A stretch of 64,000 bases of DNA from Gammaproteobacteria bacterium (lineage in GTDB: Bacteria; Pseudomonadota; Gammaproteobacteria; Pseudomonadales; Azotimanducaceae): positions 89,603 through 153,602 of the forward strand of contig DUBB01000010.1 in NCBI GenBank assembly GCA_012960535.1, read 5' to 3'. The notes beneath the pieces were generated by a model. The model ran no database searches, was not told the DNA's origin, and saw only the letters and a list, made by a program, of their open reading frames with translations. The position numbers and the translations under genes are program-made. Positions 50,360 to 59,714 of this stretch are shown in pieces (the stretch's first letter is position 1; each line of letters opens with the position of its first letter).

Positions 50360-51145
50360 GTGGATCTTACAAACCAGCAACAACAGAATAAGCAGGTACT
50401 GTCGCAACTGGAGAGCGATGGCTTTTCACTGGTGCATCGGCTGTGCGAGCCCGCTTTAACTGAGCATTTATTAAAGGTGTCTCGCGAGATCGAAGCCGAC
50501 ATAAAAAAAAGCCTGGGTACAAAAAAGATCGGTATTGGCAGCCGTGCCGGCTATCGGGAGATCGTGCAGCGCTCGCCGGGTCGATGGGATATCCCCATTA
50601 CATCCGACCAGTTTGCAATTGATCACCAGCAGATGCCCTGGTGGACCTTCATCACTGATATTCTGGGACAGGATGCCGAACACGCATTCAGTGGTGTGGT
50701 ATCTTCTGAGCCTGTTAGCCCGGAACAACACTGGCACATAGATTCACCTCACGAGGCTACCGAGCACCTTCCAGCACACGCTATTAATGTGCTCATTGCA
50801 CTAACTGACCTACCTCTGGTTATGGGCCCTACCGAGCTTGCACGCGGCTCGCACGTGCTGAGTAATCACCTGGCCAACCCAACGCTGGTATCGGACCAAC
50901 TGGTATACCAGCATGCAGGAACTTCACCTGTTCTGCTGGTAAACGGGGCCTGCGAGGCAGAGCCAGAATACTGCTCAAGTGCCATGAGTGCGGGCTCGGG
51001 CCTGATATTTGACGATCGAATTCTGCACCGTGGAATGGCTAACCTATCTGCTAATACCAGACATGTAGCCTACTTTTCATACAGGCGGAAAGGCTACCTT
51101 CCCTATACACATTTCGAGTCACCAAGATCCATATTTGATAGCTAG
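50360..51145 (+). CDS. Phytanoyl-CoA dioxygenase (PhyH) family protein
   Basis: Fe(II)/2-oxoglutarate-dependent oxygenase of 261 residues. The iron triad is His126-x-Asp128 (QHWHIDSPHEA) and His223 (DRILHRGMANLS), and Arg234 eleven residues later is the likely 2-oxoglutarate anchor. GPTELARGSHVLSNH is also family-typical. Such enzymes hydroxylate small acids, acyl-CoAs or carrier-bound substrates. The start is GTG 50360 with GGGGG about six bases before. It is divergent from the SDR gene; the two could serve consecutive oxidation steps, hydroxylation then alcohol oxidation, which is inference from position. Confidence 0.82.
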   Translation: MDLTNQQQQNKQVLSQLESDGFSLVHRLCEPALTEHLLKVSREIEADIKKSLGTKKIGIGSRAGYREIVQRSPGRWDIPITSDQFAIDHQQMPWWTFITDILGQDAEHAFSGVVSSEPVSPEQHWHIDSPHEATEHLPAHAINVLIALTDLPLVMGPTELARGSHVLSNHLANPTLVSDQLVYQHAGTSPVLLVNGACEAEPEYCSSAMSAGSGLIFDDRILHRGMANLSANTRHVAYFSYRRKGYLPYTHFESPRSIFDS

Positions 51146-51275
51146 ACCAGAAAGCACCCAATTTCTGTTCTGCTGACCGGGCGCCCTGCGCAGGAGGATG
51201 AGGAAATATCTATGCTATCGGCTCAAACCCCGCCAACCTGATACCCTCCGAACAAACGCTAAAGTCGGAATTCAG

Positions 51276-52619
51276 TTAGGCGTGCTCCAATTCGGAACCT
51301 GAGGTCTCTGATAGCAACAACACTGAGACTAGTGTCAGTACCGATACAAATGCGATGTACAACGAGATATAGACAGTACCAAACTCACTCCACAAGGCTG
51401 TTGCTATAATGGGTGCAAAGGCACCACCAAAGATAGCGCCAAGCTGATAACCCAGCGAAGCCCCTGAGTATCGAACCCGGGTACTAAAAAGCTCGGTAAG
51501 TAGCGCAGCCTGAGGCCCATACATCAGACCTACAAAGATCTGTCCTCCGCAGGCTGCTAGCAGCACCCAGACGAACTCGCCCGTATCGATCAAAGGAAAA
51601 AACGCAAATGCCCAGCAGCCGCCCAATATGGCGCCTAACATATAAATTCCACGTCTGCCGTGCCGATCAGAATACGACGCAGCCAGAAATAGCACCGGGA
51701 TCTGAACCAGCGAAGCAATCAGCACCACGGTTAACATCATGTCTCTTGAAAGGCCCAGCCCGGCGGAGTTTGTGCCATAAGCCACAACAAAAACGACCAA
51801 TATGTAGAAGGTGGCCTGCACGGCCAGAAAAGCGCCTGCGGCCAGTACAATTTCTCTGGGCTGCAACCGAATCACCTCAAGGATAGGAGAGCGTTTCACC
51901 GGCGCGTTAACAGCATGGTCACCTTCATGATCATGCTCGGTTCGCTCAGCTTGAATCTCCTGGAGGGCTCGAAAAGCAGGCGTATCTTCCAGGCTTAACT
52001 GCACATAGAGACTCAGCGCAATAAGCGCGATACTTAAAATAAAAGGAATTCGCCAGCCCCAGCTGATAAAGGCCTCATCAGAAAGCGAGCCGCCGACCAC
52101 CAGGAAGGCAACATTGGCCAAGACCAGGCCCAGCGGCGCACCCGCCTGGGCAAAAGCGCCATAAAAGCCTCTTTTATCTGGCGGGGCGTTTTCTGTCACC
52201 AGTAACATGGCACCACCCCACTGACCTCCCACGGCCAGTCCCTGAACAAATCTTAGCAGCGTTAACAAAAGCGGCGCTGCTATGCCAATGGTGCTATAGG
52301 TTGGTAGAAAACCAACCATTGTTGTAGCAACGCCCATCATCAGCAACGCGGTAACCAGGGCTGTTTTCCTTCCAAACAAATCACCATAGTGACCAAATAT
52401 TGCACCGCCGATGGGTCGCGCAATGAAACCAACAGCAAAAGTGCCAAAAGCAGCAATGAGGGCAACTAGGGGCGGTAAATCTTCTGGAAAAAATACCTTG
52501 GGGAAAACCAGCGCGGCTGCCGTACCATAGATAAAAAAATCGTACCACTCAATACTGGTACCAGCCAAGGAGGTCGCAGCAACTCTGCGCATTGCACTTT
52601 CTTTCGAATTTACAGCCAT
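51276..52619 (-). CDS. MFS transporter, metabolite:H+ symporter (MHS) type
   Basis: Inner-membrane carrier of 447 residues. The start RRVAATSLAGTSIEWYDFFIYGTAAALVFPKVFFP is the signature of the MHS group (ShiA, KgtP, ProP), and GAIFGHYGDLFGRKTALV is its loop 2-3 motif; AVGGQWGGAMLLVTENAP follows in helix 4-5. A His/Asp/Glu-rich stretch (ERTEHDHEGDHAV) lies in the central loop, longer than usual. ATG 52619 is preferred to a start at 52646. MHS carriers take up shikimate, oxoglutarate, citrate or betaine-like compounds; the cargo here is unknown. Confidence 0.85.
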   Translation of the reverse strand: MAVNSKESAMRRVAATSLAGTSIEWYDFFIYGTAAALVFPKVFFPEDLPPLVALIAAFGTFAVGFIARPIGGAIFGHYGDLFGRKTALVTALLMMGVATTMVGFLPTYSTIGIAAPLLLTLLRFVQGLAVGGQWGGAMLLVTENAPPDKRGFYGAFAQAGAPLGLVLANVAFLVVGGSLSDEAFISWGWRIPFILSIALIALSLYVQLSLEDTPAFRALQEIQAERTEHDHEGDHAVNAPVKRSPILEVIRLQPREIVLAAGAFLAVQATFYILVVFVVAYGTNSAGLGLSRDMMLTVVLIASLVQIPVLFLAASYSDRHGRRGIYMLGAILGGCWAFAFFPLIDTGEFVWVLLAACGGQIFVGLMYGPQAALLTELFSTRVRYSGASLGYQLGAIFGGAFAPIIATALWSEFGTVYISLYIAFVSVLTLVSVLLLSETSGSELEHA

Positions 52620-52927
52620 TAACCCCATTCCCCGTACAGCAACCATTGTTATATGACACTACAAGGGGAAAGTCACTATTTCACATGCCTTGCGCAGACT
52701 ACCCCGAACTAAACTGCTGCTAGAACCTCAACCGGGAAGACCATCAAACGGGCCAACAGCTAACCCTGTGCCGGAGACTTGTAGCGCAAGGATAATGGGT
52801 TAGCAGCTTTGGTCTTTCCAGTGAGCCGGGTCCTTTAGTTCAGAATCAATTGGTTATCATGACTTCGGGCAAGGTCGGCCCACGAGCTTGGCTCGACTCG
52901 AGGTCCTCTTGCCCGTCACGCTCAGCG
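52620..52927. other. Intergenic stretch
   Basis: No gene or clear structure is seen between the MHS carrier start and the end of the secreted protein gene. It should hold the carrier's promoter. Confidence 0.4.
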
Positions 52928-53632
52928 TTATTGCTCCTGCCTATAATAAACTTCGCAATCCAGCGCCCAGGAATGATGATACTCTCGGATACCGCCAAAA
53001 TCTGACAGCACTTTGGCAAACCAGGGCTGTGTTCTCGCGTCGAGCGCGTTACCTAGACGCTCGGCAGATTTGGCAGACATGGACACCATGACCATACCAG
53101 ACCACTTGCCCGTATCTGCCACAAAAGCCTGCAGAACAATATCTCCAAAGCCATTGTTTTTCATTTCAGCCATCAGCTTGTCTAAAGCACTCAAATAACC
53201 CGGGACATCACTGGTCTTCACTACCACGTTCCAGAGATAACTTTTCGACCACAATTCAGCCCCTTCACGAACCATACGCCAGTTATCCCAATAGCGTATG
53301 GTTCTATCGACTTCCATCTTTGCCACCTCTGCCACGGTTACCGGATTCACGGGGCTCACTTTCCAGGCGGTGGTCTGCGAATCGAAGAAGCTCCACAGAA
53401 AAACATCACCCATAACCTCTGCGCCTGCTCGAGGCACACAAAGACCCATCGCCATAGCGTTATTGCTTTTAGCAATGACGGGAGAACTGTTTCGAGCCCA
53501 GTTAGCATACCCCATGGGATCCTGAGTATTCACCGTAATCAGGTTCATAACCGGTTCCGCCCGGCTGACCGTTGCAATGCCCATTACCAACAACGAACAA
53601 AGTCCTAAAACTGCTTTATTTGATAGCTTCAC
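52928..53632 (-). CDS. Secreted protein of unknown function, 234 residues
   Basis: Signal peptide MKLSNKAVLGLCSLLVMGIATVSRA then EPVMNLITVNTQDPMGYANWARNS. The start is GTG with GGAGA upstream. The mature part looks like two ferredoxin-like alpha/beta halves, each starting with a strand of the NLITVNT or DIVLQAFVAD type followed by a helix, the layout of dimeric alpha/beta-barrel (ABM-like) domains. Cys in GLCVPRAG and near the end ALDCEVY could pair. I do not recognise a named family. It has the same general plan as the secreted protein at 57300-58079. It lies alone, divergent from the amidohydrolase gene. Confidence 0.65.
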   Translation of the reverse strand: MKLSNKAVLGLCSLLVMGIATVSRAEPVMNLITVNTQDPMGYANWARNSSPVIAKSNNAMAMGLCVPRAGAEVMGDVFLWSFFDSQTTAWKVSPVNPVTVAEVAKMEVDRTIRYWDNWRMVREGAELWSKSYLWNVVVKTSDVPGYLSALDKLMAEMKNNGFGDIVLQAFVADTGKWSGMVMVSMSAKSAERLGNALDARTQPWFAKVLSDFGGIREYHHSWALDCEVYYRQEQ

Positions 53633-54018
53633 AGATGATCTCCAAAAATGAAAATTCGACTTCTAACTACAGCACTATCAAATTAACCATGCAATGATAG
53701 TTCGATTCTGGTATTCAAGTGACATAGCAGTCAACGCATTTCCATCAGCACAGGATTAACGACTAGTCAGTTGATTTGTTGGGAGAGACTACGACAGGTT
53801 GATTTTATTTTTTTATCACCACCGGAGCCTGCATCATGGTCTACAACACGACCTCAAATAACATGCCCGAACGGCCAGATAGAACCAACCACGCATTGGT
53901 CTGCAAACTCAAAATAGAACCTGGCCTGTGACTGCATTAACGCAATGCATTCCAGCACTTTACTCCGCTACCATCACACCTTACTCTGACACTTTGTTCG
54001 AACTCAGGATTTAAATCA
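53633..54018. other. Divergent intergenic region
   Basis: 386 bases between the starts of the secreted protein and the amidohydrolase. AT-rich with a T-rich stretch near 53800. No gene, repeat or recognisable operator. Confidence 0.4.
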
Positions 54019-55530
54019 TTGAATAAATTCATTGTTACTGTCTTTCTGTTTACTCTGTCTACAGCGCTGGTAAGCGCAAATGCATCGATACTGTTAACCA
54101 ATGCAAAGATTATTGATGGCTCGGGTTCGCCTGCTATCATGGGCTCAGTCCGAATTAAAGGGGAGCGGATAACAGGCGTTGGCGATCTTAAAGAAACCAG
54201 CGGTGAACAGATCATCGATGTTGGCGGACTTACTCTCGCACCCGGCTTTATTGATACACATAGCCATCACGATTACGGCCTTGACACAAACAGAGACGCA
54301 CTTCCATTGCTTTCCCAGGGTATTACCACAATCGTGGTCGGGCAAGATGGCGGTCATTCGTTTCCACTGGAAAAATTCTTTAGCCAATATGAAGACAAAC
54401 CGGCAAGTGTCAACATGGCCTCCTATGTGGGTCATAACACACTCAGACATCGGGTAATGGGCGAAGATTTCAAGCGACTGGCAACAGAAGACGAACTCTC
54501 ACAGATGCGCGAACTCTTGCGCCAGGAGCTTTCCGCTGGTGCACTTGGATTGTCCACAGGACTTGAATACGAACCCGGCCTTCATTCTGATGCGATGGAA
54601 ATTATTGCCCTGGCCCAAGACACCGCTGACGCAGGCGGTCGCTACATCTCGCACATCAGGAGCGAGGACCGTTTTTTCTGGGATGCTATCGATGAAATTA
54701 TCTCAATTGGAAGTGTTACCGGCATGCCTGTTCAAATATCTCACCTTAAACTGGCGGCAAAGGCTTCCTGGGGTAAAACAGCACGATTGCTGAGCCGTCT
54801 TGATGAGGCACGCTCACAAGGCGTACGCATCACAGCTGACATCTATCCATACGAATACTGGGAATCAACCATCTGGGTGCTCCTGCCCGATCGAGATGCC
54901 AATGATCTAAAAGAGATTCAATTCGTCCTGGACGAATTAACACCAGCGGACGGTATTATTTTCACTCATTATCAACCTGAGCCCGCCTTTGTAGGCAGAA
55001 GCGTTAAAGAGATCGCAGAATTGAAAGGCCTGAGTGAAGCCCAGACTGTCTCTTACCTGATGAAAGAGTCGGCCGCCTGGAGCAAAGATCATGACGGCCA
55101 GAGCGCAGAGAGCATTATGGGCCGCTCCATGCGCGATAAGGATATTGCCGCATTGCTTACCTGGCCTCATATCAACCTGTGCACGGATGGCAGTTATACG
55201 GGTCATCCACGCGGCTTTGGCGCTTTCCCCCGGGTATTTTCAAAATTTGCCAGACAGATGAAGGTTCTGGATGTTGAAGCAGTCGTTCAACGTATGACTT
55301 CGAATGCAGCAAAAAATATGGGGTTTACCCAAAGAGGCGATATCAGGGTAGGTGCTTTTGCCGATCTGGTCTTGTTCGATCCAGACAGCATCCGTGATAG
55401 GGCTTCACTAAAGCATCCGCAGGCGCTGTCTCAGGGTGTTGTCAAAGTCTGGGTATCCGGCACACTCGCATTCGACAAAGGCTCAGCCACTAAAGCAAGA
55501 CCCGGCCGCATACTGCGTCGAGGCAAGTAA
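54019..55530 (+). CDS. Secreted amidohydrolase, N-acyl-D-amino-acid deacylase-like
   Basis: A 503-residue metal-dependent hydrolase, starting with TTG, with a signal peptide (MNKFIVTVFLFTLSTALVSANA). Metal ligands include the HxH-like pair in GFIDTHSHHDYGLD; later histidines are in SHIRSEDRFFWDA and VQISHLKLAAKASWG, and the catalytic Asp is probably in LCTDGSYTGHPRGFG. In D-aminoacylases the loop TTVVVGNCG holds a metal-bridging Cys; here it reads TTIVVGQDGGHS, with Asp in that place, as in many uncharacterised relatives. The C-terminal ADLVLFDPDSI closes the small beta-sandwich. It should cleave an amide or related bond in the periplasm; the substrate is unknown. Confidence 0.78.
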   Translation: MNKFIVTVFLFTLSTALVSANASILLTNAKIIDGSGSPAIMGSVRIKGERITGVGDLKETSGEQIIDVGGLTLAPGFIDTHSHHDYGLDTNRDALPLLSQGITTIVVGQDGGHSFPLEKFFSQYEDKPASVNMASYVGHNTLRHRVMGEDFKRLATEDELSQMRELLRQELSAGALGLSTGLEYEPGLHSDAMEIIALAQDTADAGGRYISHIRSEDRFFWDAIDEIISIGSVTGMPVQISHLKLAAKASWGKTARLLSRLDEARSQGVRITADIYPYEYWESTIWVLLPDRDANDLKEIQFVLDELTPADGIIFTHYQPEPAFVGRSVKEIAELKGLSEAQTVSYLMKESAAWSKDHDGQSAESIMGRSMRDKDIAALLTWPHINLCTDGSYTGHPRGFGAFPRVFSKFARQMKVLDVEAVVQRMTSNAAKNMGFTQRGDIRVGAFADLVLFDPDSIRDRASLKHPQALSQGVVKVWVSGTLAFDKGSATKARPGRILRRGK

Positions 55531-55666
55531 ATCGGTGTCAACAAGTAGAGACCGCAGGAAAAGGTATGCCCCTGCCACAACATCTTCGAGAGCAGTTGAA
55601 ACGGGGTGTAACCTCATGGCAAGAAGCCAGGCAAAGCGATGCTAGATCGGCCACTGCACGCAGCCC

Positions 55667-56938
55667 TCAGATCATCCTATCCCTGAGCGCATGCCACTTC
55701 ATGAGCCAGTTCAAGCCCAGAGGATAGCCCCAGTAATAAAAAGGTGCGGTAAAAGGCAGCTCATCAAAGGCTGTCTGTGAATCTGCCCTACCGAGCATTT
55801 TACCGGCCAGCCGGGTACCGAGATAAACGCTGCGAACAACGCCGGAGCCGCAATAGCCCATGGCATAGTGAATCCCATCGAGCGTACCCGTGTGCGGCGC
55901 ATGATCAAATGTATAGGCCACCGTACCCGCCCAGCAATGGCTGAAGGGTACCGGTTCAAGTTCAGGATAAATTCGTGTATAGGTTTTTCTGATAGCAGCG
56001 GCAATTTGATCGTACTGGTCCAGCGGCCCCTGTGTTCGACTGCCTAGCAGCAGACGTTTTCCATCGGGCGTCCTGCGGTAGTAAACAACCAGCCGACGCG
56101 TGTCACCGTGCATTCGTCGGCGCGGCGACAGGCGCTCTATCAGATCTGTATCAAGTTCTTCCGTCACAGCGATGGCAGAGCGAATGGGAATAATACGTCT
56201 TCTGAATTTTCTGAATGCATAGGGTGTGTAACCGTTGGTCGCGACAACAATCTCTTTTGCTCTTAGCGATCCGCTGGCGGTTCTGACTTCGTATCCATCT
56301 TTTTCCCGGTTCCATCCCTGGACAGGCGTATTGCTGATGATCAACCCACCACTGTCTGCTACTTTCCGGCACAGGGCATCTACCAGCTTGGCAGGATTCA
56401 GGCCGCCGTCCTGATGATAAACAACGCCGCCTCGGTACAGGTCAGAACCCACTTCCTGATGCTGCTCACTATACGGCACAACATCTGCTTTAAAGCCCGG
56501 GATTTTCTTCAGGTCTTCGACTTCAGCGGTTAGCACCCGGAAGTCCTTGTCCGACATGGCACCGCGGAACCGACCGCTCATTTGTAGGTCACATTCAATT
56601 GTTTCAGTGGCGAGGAAGGAACGGAAAAAATCGATAGCTCGCAGGCCTTCCGCCAATATATCTTTAGCCCGCTTATCACCGTACTTAGCTGTTAACCCTC
56701 GCAACCCAAGCTTGTGCATACTCGGCCCTATCATACCGCCATTTCTGCTGGAACAACCCGAACCCGGCTCCCCGGCGTCAATTACGGCGACGCTTCTCCC
56801 GCCTCTAGCCAGGGCGAGTGCTGTTGACAGCCCAGTGAACCCAGCACCGATGATAGCCACATCAACGAAGGCCGGTTTTTCAGCATAGGCAGGCGGCGGC
56901 ATTGACCGGTGATCATTCCAGTAGGCATAGGTTTTCAT
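55667..56938 (-). CDS. FAD-dependent amine/amino-acid oxidoreductase (DAO family)
   Basis: A flavoprotein of 423 residues. The FAD-binding start reads VDVAIIGAGFTGLSTALALARGGRSVAVIDAGEPGSGCSSRNGGMI (about 27-72), with GxGxxG and the acidic residue at the end of strand 2. KEIVVATNGYTPYAF and the late HTGTLDGIHYAMGYCGSGVV are typical of gamma-glutamylputrescine oxidase (PuuB) and similar DAO members. It would oxidise a secondary or primary amine. AGGAG is placed before the ATG. It is convergent with the amidohydrolase; a link, release of an amine and then its oxidation, is possible but not shown. Confidence 0.82.
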   Translation of the reverse strand: MKTYAYWNDHRSMPPPAYAEKPAFVDVAIIGAGFTGLSTALALARGGRSVAVIDAGEPGSGCSSRNGGMIGPSMHKLGLRGLTAKYGDKRAKDILAEGLRAIDFFRSFLATETIECDLQMSGRFRGAMSDKDFRVLTAEVEDLKKIPGFKADVVPYSEQHQEVGSDLYRGGVVYHQDGGLNPAKLVDALCRKVADSGGLIISNTPVQGWNREKDGYEVRTASGSLRAKEIVVATNGYTPYAFRKFRRRIIPIRSAIAVTEELDTDLIERLSPRRRMHGDTRRLVVYYRRTPDGKRLLLGSRTQGPLDQYDQIAAAIRKTYTRIYPELEPVPFSHCWAGTVAYTFDHAPHTGTLDGIHYAMGYCGSGVVRSVYLGTRLAGKMLGRADSQTAFDELPFTAPFYYWGYPLGLNWLMKWHALRDRMI

Positions 56939-57299
56939 CGAATTACTCCTGGCAAACAGGTTAATGATTTAATAAGCATACGATGAATTACCCTGCTGTG
57001 TCTGGGTATCCACTCCGCTTTCTGGTATGAGATGAATGGTCATTACCGGGACATGGCAAGCATAAACCACCCTATTTCTCTTTCTCCAAAGGACTAACAC
57101 GCCAGCCCACTCCCTGCAAAACCACAGCGGCACCTGATCTGAGAACTTCGAGCTTGCACTTCACCAAAGCCATACAGGTGTGGACGACTGCGCCAACTAT
57201 TCTGGCATGCCCTGGCTTCATCTAACCAGAATCGAACTATCAATGCCTTTCCTGGCAGCACATGTTAATTTCAGAAAGATACTAAAAAAGGAGCTTCCC
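56939..57299. other. Divergent intergenic region before a secreted-protein gene
   Basis: No gene is supported. The upstream extension of the following frame (from 57180) lacks a ribosome site and is taken as non-coding. AAAGGAG sits just before the chosen ATG at 57300. Confidence 0.4.
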
Positions 57300-58079
57300 A
57301 TGAACCCCACCAAACTATTCTGTACCGCCTGTACCCTATTTATTTCCTTAACGCTTGCAGCTGATCAGCATCAAAATGAAACCCCAGCACTGACCAGTCC
57401 GTTCTCGACCCAGATACAACTGTGTAATCTCAATCCAGGAAAGACCCTGGCCGACTACGATAAAATTATCCAAAAATATTTCAAATGGTCAGAAAAACAC
57501 GACGTCGAGGTCACCTTTGTAAGACAGACACCTCTGTTTTCCCATGCCGATGCCAACAATCCTGGCTACGATTTTGTCGAATATCTCTACTCTGATTATG
57601 AAACCTCTGGTAACGGCTGGGATAAATGGCTGGGAACTCCCGATGGCCAGAAACTGGCGGCTGCCTGGCAGGATACGGCTGTCTGCCACGTAAAAATGGG
57701 CAGCCTCTATATGCAGTACCGGGACCCTGCAATCTACACGGATAATGACAGAATCGTCACCCAGAACTGGTGCACACGTAACGAAGGCGTTTCGCCTGAT
57801 CAGCTGATTGCCAAGCATCAGCAGATTGCCGAAGCCTACCCGGAGGGCATATCTAACATTGCCTGGGGCATTCTTTTCCCCCAGATTGGCGGTGCGCACG
57901 CCCCAGGCGCTTTCGCGCACGTCAATGTCTACCCGGATGTGGCGGCCCTGATGGTTCGCCAGGCCTGGTACAACAATGATGAAGGCTGGCGTGCAGTACG
58001 AGATTACAATGTATCGTATGCTTCCTGCCGGGGCGATTCTGCCTTTGTTGAACAGGTCTTGCATCGACCTGGGTCATAA
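57300..58079 (+). CDS. Secreted protein of unknown function, 259 residues
   Basis: Signal peptide MNPTKLFCTACTLFISLTLAAD, ATG 57300 with AAAGGAG six bases before. The mature protein begins TSPFSTQIQLCNLNPGKTLADYDKI, then EVTFVRQTPLF, and appears to have two alpha/beta halves of about 115 residues (the second around ISNIAWGILFPQIGG). Cysteines at the starts of both halves and at VCHV, NWCTRN and ASCRGD could form disulfides. I do not know the family; it looks like a duplicated dimeric alpha/beta-barrel domain, as in the gene at 52928. Its partner and role are unknown. Confidence 0.65.
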   Translation: MNPTKLFCTACTLFISLTLAADQHQNETPALTSPFSTQIQLCNLNPGKTLADYDKIIQKYFKWSEKHDVEVTFVRQTPLFSHADANNPGYDFVEYLYSDYETSGNGWDKWLGTPDGQKLAAAWQDTAVCHVKMGSLYMQYRDPAIYTDNDRIVTQNWCTRNEGVSPDQLIAKHQQIAEAYPEGISNIAWGILFPQIGGAHAPGAFAHVNVYPDVAALMVRQAWYNNDEGWRAVRDYNVSYASCRGDSAFVEQVLHRPGS

Positions 58080-58089
58080 CCTCACAGTA

Positions 58090-58117
58090 GCGGCGGCCGA
58101 GATATCTCAGCCGTCGC
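58090..58117. terminator. Long hairpin between convergent genes
   Basis: Nearly palindromic: 13 pairs around the centre at 58103/58104, including one G-T pair and one mismatch, rich in G and C. It sits 11 bases after the secreted-protein stop and before the convergent MFS gene. No T-run, so it is a likely terminator by position. Confidence 0.5.
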
Positions 58118-58235
58118 CCTAAAATGACTACTTGGACAAAGTCAGGGTAGGATAGCAGGGACTTCTGGTAACCCCAGGAAACAGACCTGCTGTCGGTTAC
58201 AAATGTTCTGGCTCTCCACCGCTAGCGTCGCAATC

Positions 58236-59453
58236 TTATCCAGAATCGACTGGCGCCGGCGGCCTAGTCGTTATTATCAGCAGAATACTAATCGTCATGG
58301 CAGCCATAGCGACCCACCAGATGGGTACAAAAGATCCTGTGGAATCACGCACCCATCCTGCAATAGGCGCGCCTAATATCGCAAACAACAGGGTGATCGG
58401 CATGGCCAATCCCCGTACCGAGCCGATATGCTCTGACCCAAAATAAGCTGGCCAGATAGCATTCTGTAGAATAATTACACTGGCGGCGCCAAGGCCAAAC
58501 GACGCTGTGGCAAAAAAGAGTTCTATTCTGGTGTTGGTATAAATGGTGAGCATTAGCATCGCGATGGCAAAAGAATAACCAATTGCAGTGAGATAGCGAA
58601 TCGGATATCGATCAATGAGCATTCCTACCGGGATGGCAACGCTGGCACTAATAAGTGCCTCGAGTGAAAATGCGGCAGCAATCCATTCAGTGGTAATTCC
58701 CTGGTCTATGAAATGAGGTACTCTGAACACCGCCACGGTACTGATAGTAAACATTAATATTCCGAAACTGATTGAGATCTTCCAGAATGCTGCAGTTCTG
58801 ACCGCCTCTGATCGTGTCCATTGATGCGGCTTATTGGTGTGCATTTCATTAGCCGCCGTTTCGAAAACGTCGGGGTGTTTAGGTTCTAGAGGCGCCGGTC
58901 GCAGAAGAAGCGCTGCCAGGAACAACAGGCAGGCACCGCTGATGCCAAACGCCTGCCATGCAAACCGCCATCCAAAGTCAGCTATCACATACTGCGTTAG
59001 CGGTGTAAAAAAGAAGATCCCCAAGGGCATCCCAAGGAAAATGATCGACATTGCACGACCCCGGTTTACCTTGAACCACTTGGCAACGACCACGGAACCG
59101 TAAAGATCCCCACCGGCACCCTGAAGGCCGATCAAGCCAAGCACCCCAACCATCAATATAAGCTGCCAATGGGTTTCAACCGCGCTAAGTGAAAACACAA
59201 CAACACCAGCAATAACGCTGACCACCAGTAATATGGGTCTTGCTCCAAAGCGATCAATACCACGGCCTAATAACGGGCTGGAAAAAGCAAAAGCAAGCTG
59301 CCGGGCCGACATGGCCAAACCAAAATAGAACAGCGGTATACCCAGTTCCGCATGCATCACAGGAATAAAAAAACTGATAATAGGCCCGGCCAGCAATACC
59401 GTCATCGCGGAGACCAGGATCAGAGCAAAAAGAATGATATTTTGATACCGCAT
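58236..59453 (-). CDS. MFS transporter, monocarboxylate/oxalate-formate antiporter-like
   Basis: Inner-membrane carrier of 405 residues with about twelve helices. The helix-1 region AGPIISFFIPVMHAELGIP and the loop GRGIDRFGARPIL are typical of the monocarboxylate and oxalate:formate MFS groups, as is GLQGAGGDLYGSVVVAKWFKVNRGRAM in helices 4-5. Probably moves a carboxylic acid. It is preceded on its own strand by the FAD oxidoreductase gene at 59715-61091 (261-base gap), so it is probably an independent unit. Confidence 0.8.
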   Translation of the reverse strand: MRYQNIILFALILVSAMTVLLAGPIISFFIPVMHAELGIPLFYFGLAMSARQLAFAFSSPLLGRGIDRFGARPILLVVSVIAGVVVFSLSAVETHWQLILMVGVLGLIGLQGAGGDLYGSVVVAKWFKVNRGRAMSIIFLGMPLGIFFFTPLTQYVIADFGWRFAWQAFGISGACLLFLAALLLRPAPLEPKHPDVFETAANEMHTNKPHQWTRSEAVRTAAFWKISISFGILMFTISTVAVFRVPHFIDQGITTEWIAAAFSLEALISASVAIPVGMLIDRYPIRYLTAIGYSFAIAMLMLTIYTNTRIELFFATASFGLGAASVIILQNAIWPAYFGSEHIGSVRGLAMPITLLFAILGAPIAGWVRDSTGSFVPIWWVAMAAMTISILLIITTRPPAPVDSG

Positions 59454-59622
59454 GAAAGGCCTTTGCCAGTTGCCCTGACCTAAGCACCGGTCGAGAGCGT
59501 TGAAAGAATTTCAAAAATACCCTTGAGGTCAAGTTACAGGCCGCTGATTCCCGTGGGAATTGGGTTTCTACCAGCGAAGCAATCAGAGCGGAGCAATAGC
59601 ACACAAACCCCTCTTATTCCTT

Positions 59623-59650
59623 CTTATCCTGACTTATCCTGACTTATCCT
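59623..59650. repeat. Short tandem repeat, 10-base unit
   Basis: CTTATCCTGA occurs twice in full and once in part (CTTATCCT) at 59623, 59633 and 59643. It lies 170 bases upstream of the leftward MFS gene. No function is visible. Confidence 0.6.
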
Positions 59651-59714
59651 AAAAAGGGGCTAATACTCGACTGGCCCGTTCTGATCCACGACAAACCTGA
59701 ACACTGCCTTAAAA

